Source: Setophaga petechia
Lineage: Eukaryota > Chordata > Aves > Passeriformes > Parulidae
Assembly: GCA_024362935.1 (NCBI GenBank)
Contig: JANCRA010000014.1
Location: forward strand, 4,607,001 to 4,671,000
Reading direction: 5' to 3'
Length of the DNA stretch: 64,000 nucleotides
Part shown: one piece after another, positions 24,629 through 37,032 of the stretch
How positions within the stretch are numbered: the stretch's first letter is position 1
Layout: the number at the start of each line of letters is the position of its first letter
Notes under the pieces: model-generated
Told to the model about the DNA's origin: nothing
The model's database searches: none
What the model saw: the letters and a program-made list of their open reading frames with translations, nothing else
Made by a program: the position numbers and the translations under genes

Positions 24629-27600
24629 CTTTTGTTTTTTGTAACATAGCTATTGCTGTTGTATGTTATTAGTTTCTTGGCACCTTATACTAGAATATCA
24701 TCAAAGCAAAATGCTGATGCAATTAGCAAAGGATATCAATTTATGCAGCAATTCACATTATCCCTTAAAGCTTCATTAGCCTCAGAAGCTCAGGCACTGG
24801 AGGGAAAATCTGGGGAAGTGCTCTGTTCCCTGCTGCAGCTCAGCCCATCTGTGCTGCTGCAGTGCTCCCACCTTAGGCTGCCCTTTGGGCTGGGAAAGGG
24901 AGATGGGCAGCACCCAGCTCCTCAGCATGGGCACATCAGGACATCAGCTGCCTCCATGTCCCCTGCTCAGCCCGGGCAGCCCCTCACCCTTTTGGCACCA
25001 GGCAAAGCTGTTGTGTGGGGCTGAACATGTGCCAGCAGCCAGAGTCAGAGCAGCCCGGGGCATTATTTGTAAGAAAAAAAAAAAGAAAACAAACTAAAAT
25101 TCATCTTTGCTGTCCCAGAGACAGTGTGGAGCTGCTGCTGATGAGTGATGCTCTCCTTCTGTGCCAGCAGGCCCTGACCAGCTCCTGCTTCTCCTCTTGT
25201 TCCCCACAAACACTCCTGAGGTCAACAAGGCATAATTGCCCCATTATTTCACAGAAAAGCCACAGCTGCTGGTGGGATGGAAACCTCACTCAGCAGCCCT
25301 TTTGCTGGGAAGGTAATTTGGTTTTTAAAACTCAGAACACAACCACCTCTTTATACTGTTTCACTGCACTTACCAGTAAATATTTGATGTCTGGGGTATT
25401 GGTGTAGTGGTTTTTTTTTTTCTCTTTCAGCTGAATAACTTTAATAATGTTGATCCATGTTGTTGTCTGTCTCTCTGCAATTCTGAATATGAGCCTTGCC
25501 CTTGACTGCACAGCACAATGAAAGCCTTCAGGTCACAGCTTTCAAAACACTTGATATTGGTTTTTTTTTCTTTCTGGAAAAAATAAATAATATTAACCTC
25601 TCTTTTAGTGTAGAGGAAAGCATAAAAAGGAAAAGGCTTTCAGAAGCATGTCAAAAAGACTGGTATTGGGCTGGGAGGATTTTAAACCCATTGACTTATT
25701 TGCACAGCTTGACACAAAAATTAACTCATCTCCCAATTAGCTGAATAATTGAAGTGCATCATCAGATTTCCAGTCACATCAAGGAGACAGATTTACTGGA
25801 GAAGCCAGGTGAAACAATATTTTCCTTTTGCCTCCACATCCCAGCTGGAGCTGGCTTGCACAAATGACAGGTCCTGCCACAGTGCTGTACCTGGAGGTGA
25901 GGGCTCAGGGAGACAACACAGGCCCAGGCTGCTCCTAGACAAGCAAAAGGTAAATGGTCTGCATGTTCCTACATGCAGATATTTGATTTATCCCACTCTA
26001 AAACAGTTGTGAAACAAATCGTACCTCTTATTATTCTTAATTATTCTCTTTAACATCCTAGTTTTCAACCTTCTAGCAAGTTTACAAGACAAAGGAGGTT
26101 AAAAAAAATTAAAACACAAGTAGTTGGGTTATTTTACTTGTCTACAGTGACATACATTGTTGTCTTCTTAAATTTTTTAGCAGCTTGGAAAACAGCAGGA
26201 ATTAGCAGAGGATTTTCTAAGTGAACTAGTCCATTTAAATTAACTGCATTATCCAGCTTCCTTCTGGCTCCATGCTTGAGAACAGCAAATCTGACTGCTA
26301 AAAACCAGCATTGCTGCTGAGCTGGAGGTGAGAACAGTCTGGTGGTTGGGACATTAGATGGGATTTGGAGAGAGACACCCAGTTCCATCCTCCATGGCTG
26401 GAAGATGAGTGAGCTCAGGGGTCTCAGGTACAGACACATCTTTAGAGGCAGCCACTGCTGATGCAGATCAGCAGCCACAGGAGCTCCAGGGCCATTGTCT
26501 GTGCTAAAGTGCTGAATTGCAGGCTCCCAAGTCACATTAATATCAAACTTTTGGTATGCACAGACCTTTTGAATAATTGGATCTTAAATTTGATTAGAGG
26601 AGCACTTCAGAAGACCAGGTGCAAAGAGCCCAGAGTGTCCCAGGGCAAACAGGGCACCTCAGAAAGCCTCAGGGTCTGTGGCAGCTCCTGGGAAGTCCCA
26701 GAGAGGAAACAAATCCCAAATCCCACACCTGACACCTTGCAAGGGAAACACTGGAGCTGCAATTCACTTTTCTGAATCTCACATTCAGGATAGGAGACAC
26801 AGCTTGGCTCTGACAGCACTCCTGGGAGCTTTCCTGGGTCTGGTTTTTCTAAGCAGGTGTTTCAGGAGTGTCTATTGGCACCCAAAATTTACTCCCCTGA
26901 CCCTGCATGAGACAAAGCAAAGATGACTCTGCTCTGAAATCCAGGACACTCTCTGACCCCAGTGCTAAGCAGGAATTGCTGAGTCTGGCAGGATTGTCTC
27001 AGTGCTCTCTTTAGCTTTCCCTCCACAGCCAGCCCAGCTGATCCATGGCAGGACCATCCCCAGCAGGGCACAGGAAGGCTGAGCCCTCCTGCTGCCATGG
27101 GCAGGACCTCCAGGAGGAGTTAAGGGGTTAATTTAAAGAATCCCATGGGATTCCTGAGCCCACAGAGCCAACAGCCCTCCCTGAGCACCCCATGGCCACT
27201 GTCACGTTCATCCACCACTGCTGGCCAGGCCCAGCCTCACCTCACTGAGGCCAGCGAGTGTTTCTGCAGGACAAAGCACTCCAGGAGCTGCAAGTCCCAT
27301 GCTCCAAGTTCCACCCTGCTGCCTTCTCAGCTGTATCTTCATGACAGATGGCAGATTGTGACACAGCTACAGCATCTCCTGTTTAACTGCAGAACAACTT
27401 TCCCTCCTGGCTTCATAAACTCCATCACTGCACAAGCCCTTGGTGGCAGCTGCTGGGAAATCATGGAATAGGAAGAAGCTGCCATTCATATTTCTCTGAA
27501 CCTCTGCAGAGTTGATAAAATTGTATTTCTGGATGAGATTTAAAAGAATGAAACTCATCTAATTAAGAAGCACAGCCAGGCAGTCACATAGATTAAGAAG

Positions 27601-28654
27601 GAGAAAAAGAAGTTTCAAGGTGAAAGATTGAATCTGCCTGGATGGACCCAAGAGAGGAATGTAAGGGCTCTGGAGAGAGAGGTGCACTTTAATTAATGCT
27701 GTCTGGTGGGAACCTCTGCCAGATACAGCCTGAGGGGCACCAGGGGCACAAAGGAAGAAACAGAACCCACTGCCAGGAAAGGATGGGTGAGAAGAAGAGA
27801 GTTCTCTCCAGTTTCATTTTAGTGAAGTAAGCTGAGACAGTTTTTCTCATTTCTTCATGTTTCATTTTGGTTTTGTTTAATTCCTACCTGTGTTACTTAT
27901 TCAGACATCACAAAAAAAGACCTAACTCCTGGTAAGGAGCTTCAAACCCTTGATGGGCTTCAAACCCTTCATGCTTTCCAATTCAACACAGATGACCACA
28001 AGAAAAGACTGCTGGTGCTGGGGCCTGGCCTTTTCCCCTTGAAATGCTTTTTGCTTGGGATAAACAAGTTGGGAGCCCTGGCAAGGCCCTGGACAGCCAG
28101 CTGCATCTGCAGCAAACTGCAGTGCTTCCCATGCCTGGGCAGATTTCACAATTTCTTCTTAATTATGCATGAAATATGATTTCATTTGTAAATTCGAGCC
28201 CTATATTTTTTTTTCCCTTTGGCTTTTGCTGTTTACAAGGATCTAGATTTTAATGAGAACATCCTGTGAATCTCACTCTGCATATTCTTGGCAGTAAGCA
28301 TTTACTCAGGATGAGAATATCAAATTCCTCAGTTTAGTGCATTCAGCTAAAGAAGGGGACACTGTGTGTCTTCAAGGAGCTGAAATGGCTGGCGCTTCCC
28401 TTTCCTCAACCTGGGAAGAAAATTTAGTTGCTGTTCAAAGTAATTAAGGCTCTAGCCTGGGACAGTGTGTACTGTGCTCTTTATTGCAAACCACCTCCTT
28501 AGTACATCCAGATTGGTTCCCACTGTTTTTATCATTAGGTTTACGTTCATGGAGTGCACAAACATAATTTTTTTAACAAGAAAATGCAGCCCAGACTTGT
28601 TCATTGCAAACAATTACCTGCTGCAGGTCCATCACTGTAACAACAGCAACTGGC
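24629..28654. other. Intergenic, no gene recognised
   Basis: Mixed unique sequence with short A and T runs. I could support no exon, RNA gene or transposon. Confidence 0.45.
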
Positions 28655-28748
28655 CAGCTCATTAATATAAAAATTAAGTCACTTAAATGCTTTGGTATTG
28701 AAAAACTAATTACTGCACCAGGAATTTGTTAGATGTAGAAACATCCAT
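28655..28748 (+). repeat. 94-bp direct duplication, copy 1
   Basis: It aligns without gaps to 30083-30176 with about five mismatches. The flanks on both sides are unrelated. The sequence is A/T-rich and has no coding potential that I can see. Confidence 0.9.
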
Positions 28749-30082
28749 GGACGTGTTCAGTCCAAAAATGTCTGTGAGGGCAACAATGTTTTTATAAAAG
28801 CAGCAAAACCAAAAACTTGCTACAGAACACACGATCTCAAAGCTAGATCCAGAGTCCTTCGTGTGCTTTCTAGAGCTGTGAGGTTCCTGCACAGTGAGAA
28901 CCAGTCTGCCTGGGTGCAGTGCAGGGCTGCCAGGAGCAGCCTCTGGTACCCCCCTGCCTCCCTGGGCTGTGCTCAGCAGGGTTTGATGGGAGATGTCCTG
29001 CAGCCAAGTCCAGATTTCCTGCCCCTGGCACTCAGGATGCCTCATTACCTGCTCCTGATGGCCCCTCACAGCACACCATTGCCCTGCTTCTCATCATTTT
29101 CACCTCTGTCATGCAGGCACAGGCGCTGTTCCACCTGTCCCTGTTGGCAGCGCACATCAAAATGAAACATCCTCCAAAATCCCCTCTCAGCAGATGCTGC
29201 TCAGCCATGGAAATCCCTGCTTTCCTTCACATTCTCCAGGTGCTGCCTCCACTCCACTCCAACCTGATGTTCCTCTTCATCTACCACAGACAAACAGCTA
29301 AATCATCAGCTTGTCTCCCTGTTAAATCTTCCAACAGTTGCATTGTTGGAGTTCAGGAGACCACAGCTCAACAGCAGAGGAGCTGTGCTTGTTGGGTAAG
29401 ACTGGCATCACTTCTAGGAATTCTTGGGATTATTTTGTTTCAGTATGTTGCTTCATTCTCACAGCCCAAAGCTGTGGGTAAGAGGATTTATTGCTCAAAT
29501 TCAGGTGTAAATATGCTGTAAATATTTAGCAAAGCACAGTCAATTGTCTCATTAACATGCTGGCAGAGAGATGCAGCCTCTGCCTGCTGCCTGAGCAGAT
29601 TTTGGGGTGCTTGCAGCTGAGCAGGCAGCAGCATGTCCTGCTGTCTGGATTTCAGAGAAAGGGGGATTTTACCACTGAATGCTACCCCCAGGTCCCTGTG
29701 AGCACTGGCACAAAGGTGCCAGCAACATTCCTCCCAGTATTGCACACAAGAGATGGGTTGTGCCCCAGCAACACCTGATTTTATTGCTGGTCCCAGGTCA
29801 CACTGAAACTGCTGAATAAATCAGACCAAGGAGAAGGAGCAGCTTCAGCTGGTTGAGGTTGGAAGTGAGCAGAGAGCTGCTCATGGGAAAGATCAGTGAG
29901 CAGCTCTGCTGCCTGGAATAAATTGGATTGTCAAAGTCACCCTTGACACAGGCAGAGAGCAGCCAGCTTAATGGCACAGAGGGGTCACAGAAACTCCATC
30001 TTCCCAGAAGATACCAGTGATATTTGGCACAGAAAAACTTTGTGATGCTGAAACAGCTTGTGAGACAACCCGTGGGGAATCC
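28749..30082. other. Spacer between the two 94-bp copies, no gene recognised
   Basis: A plus-strand frame of about 200 codons crosses part of this region (28919-29521). It resembles no family I know, overlaps other open frames and has a biased composition, so I treat it as chance. Confidence 0.4.
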
Positions 30083-30176
30083 CAGCTCATTACAGTAAAA
30101 ATTAAGACACTTAAATGCTTTGCTATTGAAAAACTAATTACTGCACCAGGAATTTGTTAGATGTAGAAACATCCAT
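30083..30176 (+). repeat. 94-bp direct duplication, copy 2
   Basis: This is the partner of 28655-28748, about 1.43 kb away in the same orientation. Divergence is about 5%, similar to that of the NAT-flanking blocks. Confidence 0.9.
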
Positions 30177-32227
30177 TAAGAACCAGGAACAACCCAAACT
30201 ACAACTGGGCTTCAAAAGGTGAAGGAAACCAAGCCTGAAGAGCTTCCAGTTCTCTGTGGAAGCATTTGCTTTATGTCCAGGGCCTCCTGCATCAGCAGCG
30301 TGGGATGGTGCCCTGGCCATCCTGCAGGCTCTACTGGTGCTCTGGCAGCATTCCTGCCAAGCTGTACCTGTGCCAGGAGCAAGCTAATGGATGTGAAATA
30401 ACTGCCCATTCCCAGAGGAAAGCCAGCATTTATCTCCATTCCCAGTGACCCCACTCCCAGCAATAAATACACTCAGATGGAGCTGACACAGCTCTGATGT
30501 GCAAATGCTGCCCTGCTTGTGCAAACAGCCTGGTGCCACTCTGGAAAGGCCTCTGCAGGTGTTTCACACACCCAGGTGGGATCCTGCCATCCCCCTCAGT
30601 GCTGCCCCAGCTGGGATGGAGCAGGATCAGCCTCACAGGGGCTGTGCCTCCATGTTCTGCACAGTAACCTGATCAGGATGCACAGCTGCAGGCTGCACAG
30701 CACAGGAGCAAGGATTCTTCACGAGCAGCCCAAATCAAGAGCAAGCAGCAGCTTTGGGGAGCCATGGTGGCAAAAGTGACCTCAGTAACATGAGACCATC
30801 AGACATTAACAGATGGACAGACATTAACAGATGGACAAACCCTTTTCCATCAGCCCTGTCCCCCCTCCTCACCAGGCACACGGGTACCAGAGCAGAGCAT
30901 CCTCCAGGCTGAGCAGGCACCATGGAGAAACAGGAGAAAACCAAAAGCAGGGCTACACACTCAGTGGAGACCAGGAGGTTGTGCAAACTCCATGGAGAAG
31001 ATTAACCCTTTCAGAGGAATTGTGTTTTTCTAAGCCAATTCCCTCAAAATGTTTGGGACTATTTTCTGTGGGCACTGGATATTTTTTTGGAGTCAGGTAT
31101 GCCAAAGGTTTCAAGAGCTGCCTTTCAACTCGCAGAGTCAGGAAACCCAAAGCTTTTCCTTCCAGCCACAAAGATTCACATCTTCAGTCATTAATCCCTT
31201 AAAACACAGACAGTGGTGTGCAAGCATCACATCCTCCAGTTAAAAGTCTCAGACAGCATTAGGGTGAAAGCCCATAATTCCTTCTTTCTCACTCAATAAG
31301 AATCTGATACTTAAAAATGCTTTCAAGAGGCTTTAAAGCAACTAACAACACAAAAAAAAAACCCAAAAAATCCACTTCACTCAGCCCCTGCACCTCAGCA
31401 AGGACACAACCTCTCCCAGAGCAGGAGTTCCTGTGTCTGCTTTGCACAAAACCACCTGGATAGATTTCAGCTTTCAGCTCTGACTGGTACATGGCACATC
31501 CATCACATTGCCCTCATTCAAGCTGAGGCACCCTTTCCTCCCTGGGGCACAAATCCAGCAGATTCCAGTGGAGCTGGGCTGTTTGCAGCTCCCCTTGGAC
31601 ACCACCATCCATTACAGTGCACGTGGGGCTGTCACCACATCCCATTTGCTTCTCCACACCATATGTTAAACCTGGAGGCTGAGCACAATCATTTATCTTC
31701 TTGTTTTTAACAGCAGTCCTTTTTTAATGTTGCAGTTAGCCTTTTCCTACCCTTAAGGACACTTGCAAAATGCAGAGGGAGCAATGGCATGGCCCAGTCA
31801 TGGACTGGGGTCACTGCTGGTGACTGGACCCTGTTTTGGGGATGTTTTTGTGGGGTTTTGGTTGGTTGGTTGGGGTTTCTCAACCTTTGAGAGCAGTGCT
31901 TCCTGCTCTAAGGCAACACATTTGCACCCACAGTGGCAAGATTTGGGAAAAAGGGATATAAAGCACATTATACTATTGCATGATTCAATGCAAATCACAC
32001 CATGAAACAGCCAGCTCCCAACATGAACTTCTAGCACATTTCTACATGATAAAACATTTCTTAAATGCTGTTTTTAAAGCCTATCACTCCCTTAATTCTT
32101 CTATGCCAAGCACACAACATGATTACACCGCTGCCTGTACATTAGAACACTGTTAATTAAGACTGTTAGCTCTGCTTTCCCCAATTTATCCTTTTAATTC
32201 AATTAGTCCTTTAGGATTTTGCTCTTC
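30177..32227. other. Intergenic, no gene recognised
   Basis: No supported exon. A short tandem of ACATTAACAGATGGAC (two copies) lies at about 30803-30836. Confidence 0.45.
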
Positions 32228-32391
32228 AGGCAGTGAATGGAGCAGGTTGTGCAGAGAAGTTGTGGGTGCCCATTCCTGGATGGGGCTCTGAGGTACCTGG
32301 TTTAGTGGGAGCTGTCCCTGCTCGTGGCAGGGCTGGAATGAGATGAGCTAGAAAGGTCCTTTCTGACCCAAACCATTCTGTGATTCTATCA
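32228..32391 (+). mobile_element. CR1 LINE 3' end fragment
   Basis: The segment reads like the 3' untranslated end of a chicken repeat 1 (CR1) LINE in the plus direction. It runs from a TTGTGGGTGCCCATTCCTGGA-like stretch, through GGAATGAGATGAGCTAGAAAGG, to the typical end CAAACCATTCTGTGATTCTAT. CR1 copies are normally cut off at the 5' end, and this one keeps only about 165 bases. It carries no coding sequence. Confidence 0.85.
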
Positions 32392-35300
32392 ATTGAGTTC
32401 CTCTGAGAAACTAAAGGCCAAGAGATGCTTTCTGAGACACACAGAAGCCATAACACTGATCCCTAGACAGGACTTGCCCACACAGCAGGGGAATAAATCC
32501 CCCTCGGGCCATCCTCTGACACCTCATCCTCACCCCGAGGGCTTTGTTGGCTGTGCCATGCAAGCACCAGAGATTTCCACACACACCAGTGGATGGGTGT
32601 CAGCACTGGTGCTGACAGTGCAAGCCCACAGGAAGCCCAGACAGACAGACAGACAGACAGCAGTGCCTTCTCTCACAGATTGCTGACATGTTAATTACTA
32701 TGGCTAAAGGCCAAAAATGTCTCTTCTTCCATTATGAAACCAAGTACACCGTGATATTCTCTCCCCCAAATAAAGAGAGCAAAGAAGTCAGCAGTGCCAG
32801 GCTTGTGTGGGCTGGGTGTGGGAGTGCAATGCTTCACCAACATCTCCCCTTTCACAGGGCTGTGGGGATAGAAGACTTGTGTCTCCTGTTACCACCCAGG
32901 GCAGGAGCATCCACCCCTGTCCTCACCACAACACCCCACGACCTCTTTCTTCATGGGCTGGGGTGCTACAAGACCAAGAAATTTAAGACTTCATAGTAAG
33001 TAAATTTATCACAGGCCACAGCCTCTGAAATGGCATTTTAAAAAGTCAGGTGTTGAAGGAGGTGTGGAAGATACTGAGTAGGTCAGCCTGACCCAGTGTG
33101 TGACATGTCACTGGAGCTGGATCTGCCCAAACCCATTTCCTGAGAATCATCCCTCTTGCTTCCTTCCTTCCCTCCCTTTGTACCAGTCACCAGAATTTTG
33201 TTTTCTTTATATCTTTCATGCTCACACCCCTTGATCTTTGCTCCATGTTCTGGCTCTTATTTCGAAATGTGTCCTTTGATGCCACAAGGGAAAAGTCCCA
33301 AATCAGGGAAACATGGCCAGAATGTACAACTCATGGGGGAAAAACAGCCCAATAACAGGTCGATTCTGACAGGTTCTGTGGAAAGAGCAACACACTCTGC
33401 ACCTCCAGACCTCTCCTGATTTAGCAGACCAAAGGCAGTCACACTTGAGGCAGTGCAGGCCACGCTGGCTCCACCAAGATCTGAGAACCATCCTTTGACC
33501 ACTGAGCTGTCCCCCTTTTCTCAGCCATGGCAGATGCTGAGATCCAGATTCTCAGCTCCCAGGATTAGTTTCCAGCTTGTTCAGAGCTCTTTCCAGAGCC
33601 ACAGGCAACAACACGAACAGGGAAATAAACTTGGATCATTTAACCTACATATTCCATGCATGAAACCTGTGGAGAGTGTTTATATCTCTGTAATTACTTT
33701 CATACAGGTTGTTAAAGTCAGATTCATTAGCTTAGGTTACAATGACCTATACAACATGCTTAAAACCCATTTATCCTATTAAAGGGATTTAAAACTTGCC
33801 TCCTTTCATAGATGTCAGCGATTCTTGATTTATGGTTTGGTCATGCTTTAAAAGTAAAAGCAATTACCTCTCTTGCTATGGTAAAAGCCCACTGCCTCAA
33901 GGTCGCCAGAATTCATCTATAATTGAGCAGCAACAGCTCTGATGTTCAGCCTGACTGACAAAAGCATTGGCTGTAGGAATCCTGCCACCAAGGTGTCTGC
34001 ACCCCAGGGAGCCCTGCAGCAGCTGACAGATTCTGTCAGGAGCAATTGCACCCCAGGCTGCATTTGTGCAGGGTGTTTCCTGCAGTGGCAATAATTTCCA
34101 TTTATGTATCCTCAGACTTTTTGGGAGGAGAAAAGAAAAAAAATTCCACACCCCATCTCCTCACAAGTGCCAAGATTTTTTGTTTGAACTCTTTTCCTTT
34201 GAAGCCTGCATGAATTGGATTTCAAATTAATTTCTCTGAGAGTTCCTAGAAATGCGGTGACTCTCTGATGCACAATGCCCTCAGAGGTTGCATCATTTTA
34301 GGAATCCAGTTGACTTTCAAAACACAGAATAAGCAGGGTACAACAGACAACACTGTGACCCAGAAAAGATTCCAGAATCACTCTCTTTAGGAAAAATATC
34401 CAAATTCACACATTTGTCCCAAACATGCTGCAAATATGATTGGTGCTCAGATGGGTGCTGGTGGCTGCATGTGGATTCTTGGCTTCAAGCAAATGAAATG
34501 TGATCCATTTTGGTTGCACCTCTGCAATGCTGTGCCCAGGTGAGTAAATTTACAGCAAAACCAGAGTGTTTTGGCATCACTGAGATCTGAAAGCTCCCTG
34601 GAAGCATCCTCTTGAAACAAACAATATATACAAAAATTCTAAAAACTTTTTCATATGCAACTAGGAAAAAAAAGACCCTCACACATGCCAGAGGAACATG
34701 GAAATTTTTCCCTCTTTTCTGAAGATAGCAGGGACTCAAACTGACAAAATCTGAAATACTTTTGTTTAGAAATAATTATATTTCAGTTCATGCTCATTAA
34801 ATTAGACAAAGCAAATATTACCTTTCTCCCCATTGCTGTTTTTGGCCCCTCCTAGTGAAAAATGGGTCTGACCAAGCTCCCACAGAGCCTGAAAGTAATT
34901 TTAGGATTAAACCTTGTCCCTGCATGAGTCCATAACCCTCAGTGACCTTGAGCTCCCCATTCTTCTACACCACCTCCTCTACCCAGCCCAACCCTCTGTG
35001 TCAGAGCTCTCATTTGAGCACATTTTAAACTTTCTCAGCCTTTTCCTCACCTCCAGCCACGTGGGCACTCTCACACATTAACACTCCATGAAATGCAGGG
35101 CTGTCCTTTGGCAAGTGGCCACCAAAACGTCCCCACCACAGCCAGTCAGTGACACAGCCCCAAAAATGCACAATATTCCACCCATCTAACCCAGCTGCAA
35201 TGATGCAGGCACACATCAGGCAGGGCTGTCAGCAGGGGCCCCACAAAGAGGGGAAATGGAGCCAGAATAAAAGAATTTATAAAAACAAATGGCTTTGTAA

Positions 35301-36565
35301 CTCACCTCGTGTGTCCCCAGAGCTGCACATCCTCAAACCAGCTCCTCACAGGAGGGAAGGGATGCAGAGCAGGAGAGTGGGATCCCCAGGACTCCAGCCA
35401 CGGAATTCCTTTGTAAAAAGCATCCATCAGCATTTACTTTCAGTCACAAACTTCATTCCAGAGGCTGGATCAGAGGGGTGTGTATAAAACCTGCTCTTTA
35501 ATCACGATTTCCATAGTTTATAACCCCTTTTTACTCTGTACATGTGTTTGTAATAGATTCACACTTGATTTCTGTGGGGCATTATGTGATGTTTTAGTCT
35601 ATTATTCATCATCCTTTTTAAGGGCCACAGCAAATTTCTTCAGTTTCTCAGATGCTTTTCCTCACACCATGTGCATTTTAAAAAAATCTTTGAAAGAAGC
35701 CCAAAATAGGCCTCTTTAATAAAATCTTATCTTTGAATAGACCCAAATCACAAGAATTAGTTTGGGTTTTTAATACAACAATTTCCACTGCTAGAACCCA
35801 ACATCCCCTCTTCCCACTCCCCAAATATTTTGTATCAGATCAGCCTTTATGGCCAGCAAAGCACCATCACACCCAGACATTTGTCCTTGAGACCATGAAC
35901 CAGTGTCAGCACCAACCTCCACCTGGGCTTGCTGGCCACAGACACCAAAAATTTATTCTGCAGTCCTGCCCCTCTCACAGTTGGGATTATTTGCAATGCA
36001 AGCCATTAGCAAAAGAAATTTACTTCTAATACTACAGCCCATTAAGTGACACATAATTCAATAATGTGTTACAACAGAATTATCTTTAAAACACAAAGCA
36101 AGATCCCTGTAGGAACAAAACAATAGCAATCTTTGATATTGCAATTATTAGAGACCTGCTAAAATATCTTTGTAGTTAGGTGAAGAAACATAAAATGACT
36201 ATTTAGAACAGAAATTTCCTGGGAAATAAAAGTTTAAAAAATTAAAATGAAGTCAAAACTTCCAAGTAAATGGCTAATTTAATATGTCTGCAATGTGCAA
36301 GATAATATTCCTATTAGGAAAGTCAATGGGAGAAAAAAAAAATTACATTTTATAACCAGAGCCAAATAACAAAGCAACAATTAAAGATTGTTATGGAGAT
36401 TGCTAGGCAAAGGAGCTGAGTGACTGCTAAGACAAATTTCAGTTGTATAGTGTGCCTAAGGGCAAAATTCCAGCCCTCGGAATTTACACCCAAATTGGGT
36501 GTGAAGTGAAAAACAGCCACGTGCATCCCCGATGGAGATGGAGATCGGCTCCGGGCACTGAGCTC
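32392..36565. other. Intergenic, no gene recognised
   Basis: A (ACAG)6 microsatellite lies at about 32638-32661. The rest is A/T-rich unique sequence without supported exons. Confidence 0.45.
32638..32661 (+). repeat. (ACAG)6 microsatellite
   Basis: Six uninterrupted tetranucleotide units. Confidence 0.9.
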
Positions 36566-37032
36566 CCTCAGCCTGGGGCAGCCACAGCTGCCAGGCTGGC
36601 ACCCAGCACAGCCCCAGCCCAGCTCACCTCTCCCTCCTGCCCACGGGCTGGGGCACAGCCACAGCTGCCAGGCTGGCACCCAGCACAGCCCCAGCCCACA
36701 CTCACCTCTCCCTCCTGCCCACGGGCTGGGGCACAGCCACAGCTGCCAGGCTGGCACCCAGCACAGCCCCAGCCCACACTCACCTCTCCCTCCTGCCCAC
36801 GGGCTGGGGCACAGCCACAGCTGCCAGGCTGGCACCCAGCACAGCCCCAGCCCACACTCACCTCTCCCTCCTGCCCACGGGCTGGGGCACAGCCACAGCT
36901 GCCAGGCTGGCACCCAGCACAGCCCCAGCCCACACTCACCTCTCCCTCCTGCCCACGGGCTGGGGCACAGCCACAGCTGCCAGGCTGGCACCCAGCACAG
37001 CCCCAGCCCACACTCACCTCTCCCTCCTGCCC
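36566..37032. repeat. 78-bp GC-rich minisatellite, about six copies
   Basis: Five junctions with CCCACGGGCTGGGG recur exactly 78 bases apart (36641, 36719, 36797, 36875, 36953, 37031). A first copy to their left is one base shorter. The middle copies look identical. The unit is 26 codons long and lacks stops on both strands, so long repetitive open frames appear in both directions. I do not regard either as a gene. On the minus strand every unit contains GAGAGGTGAG, a good match to a splice donor, and several G runs. Confidence 0.97.

Noticed and set aside
28919..29521. 200-codon plus-strand frame
   Set aside because: Overlaps other open frames, has no known domain and no start or splice context; probably chance.
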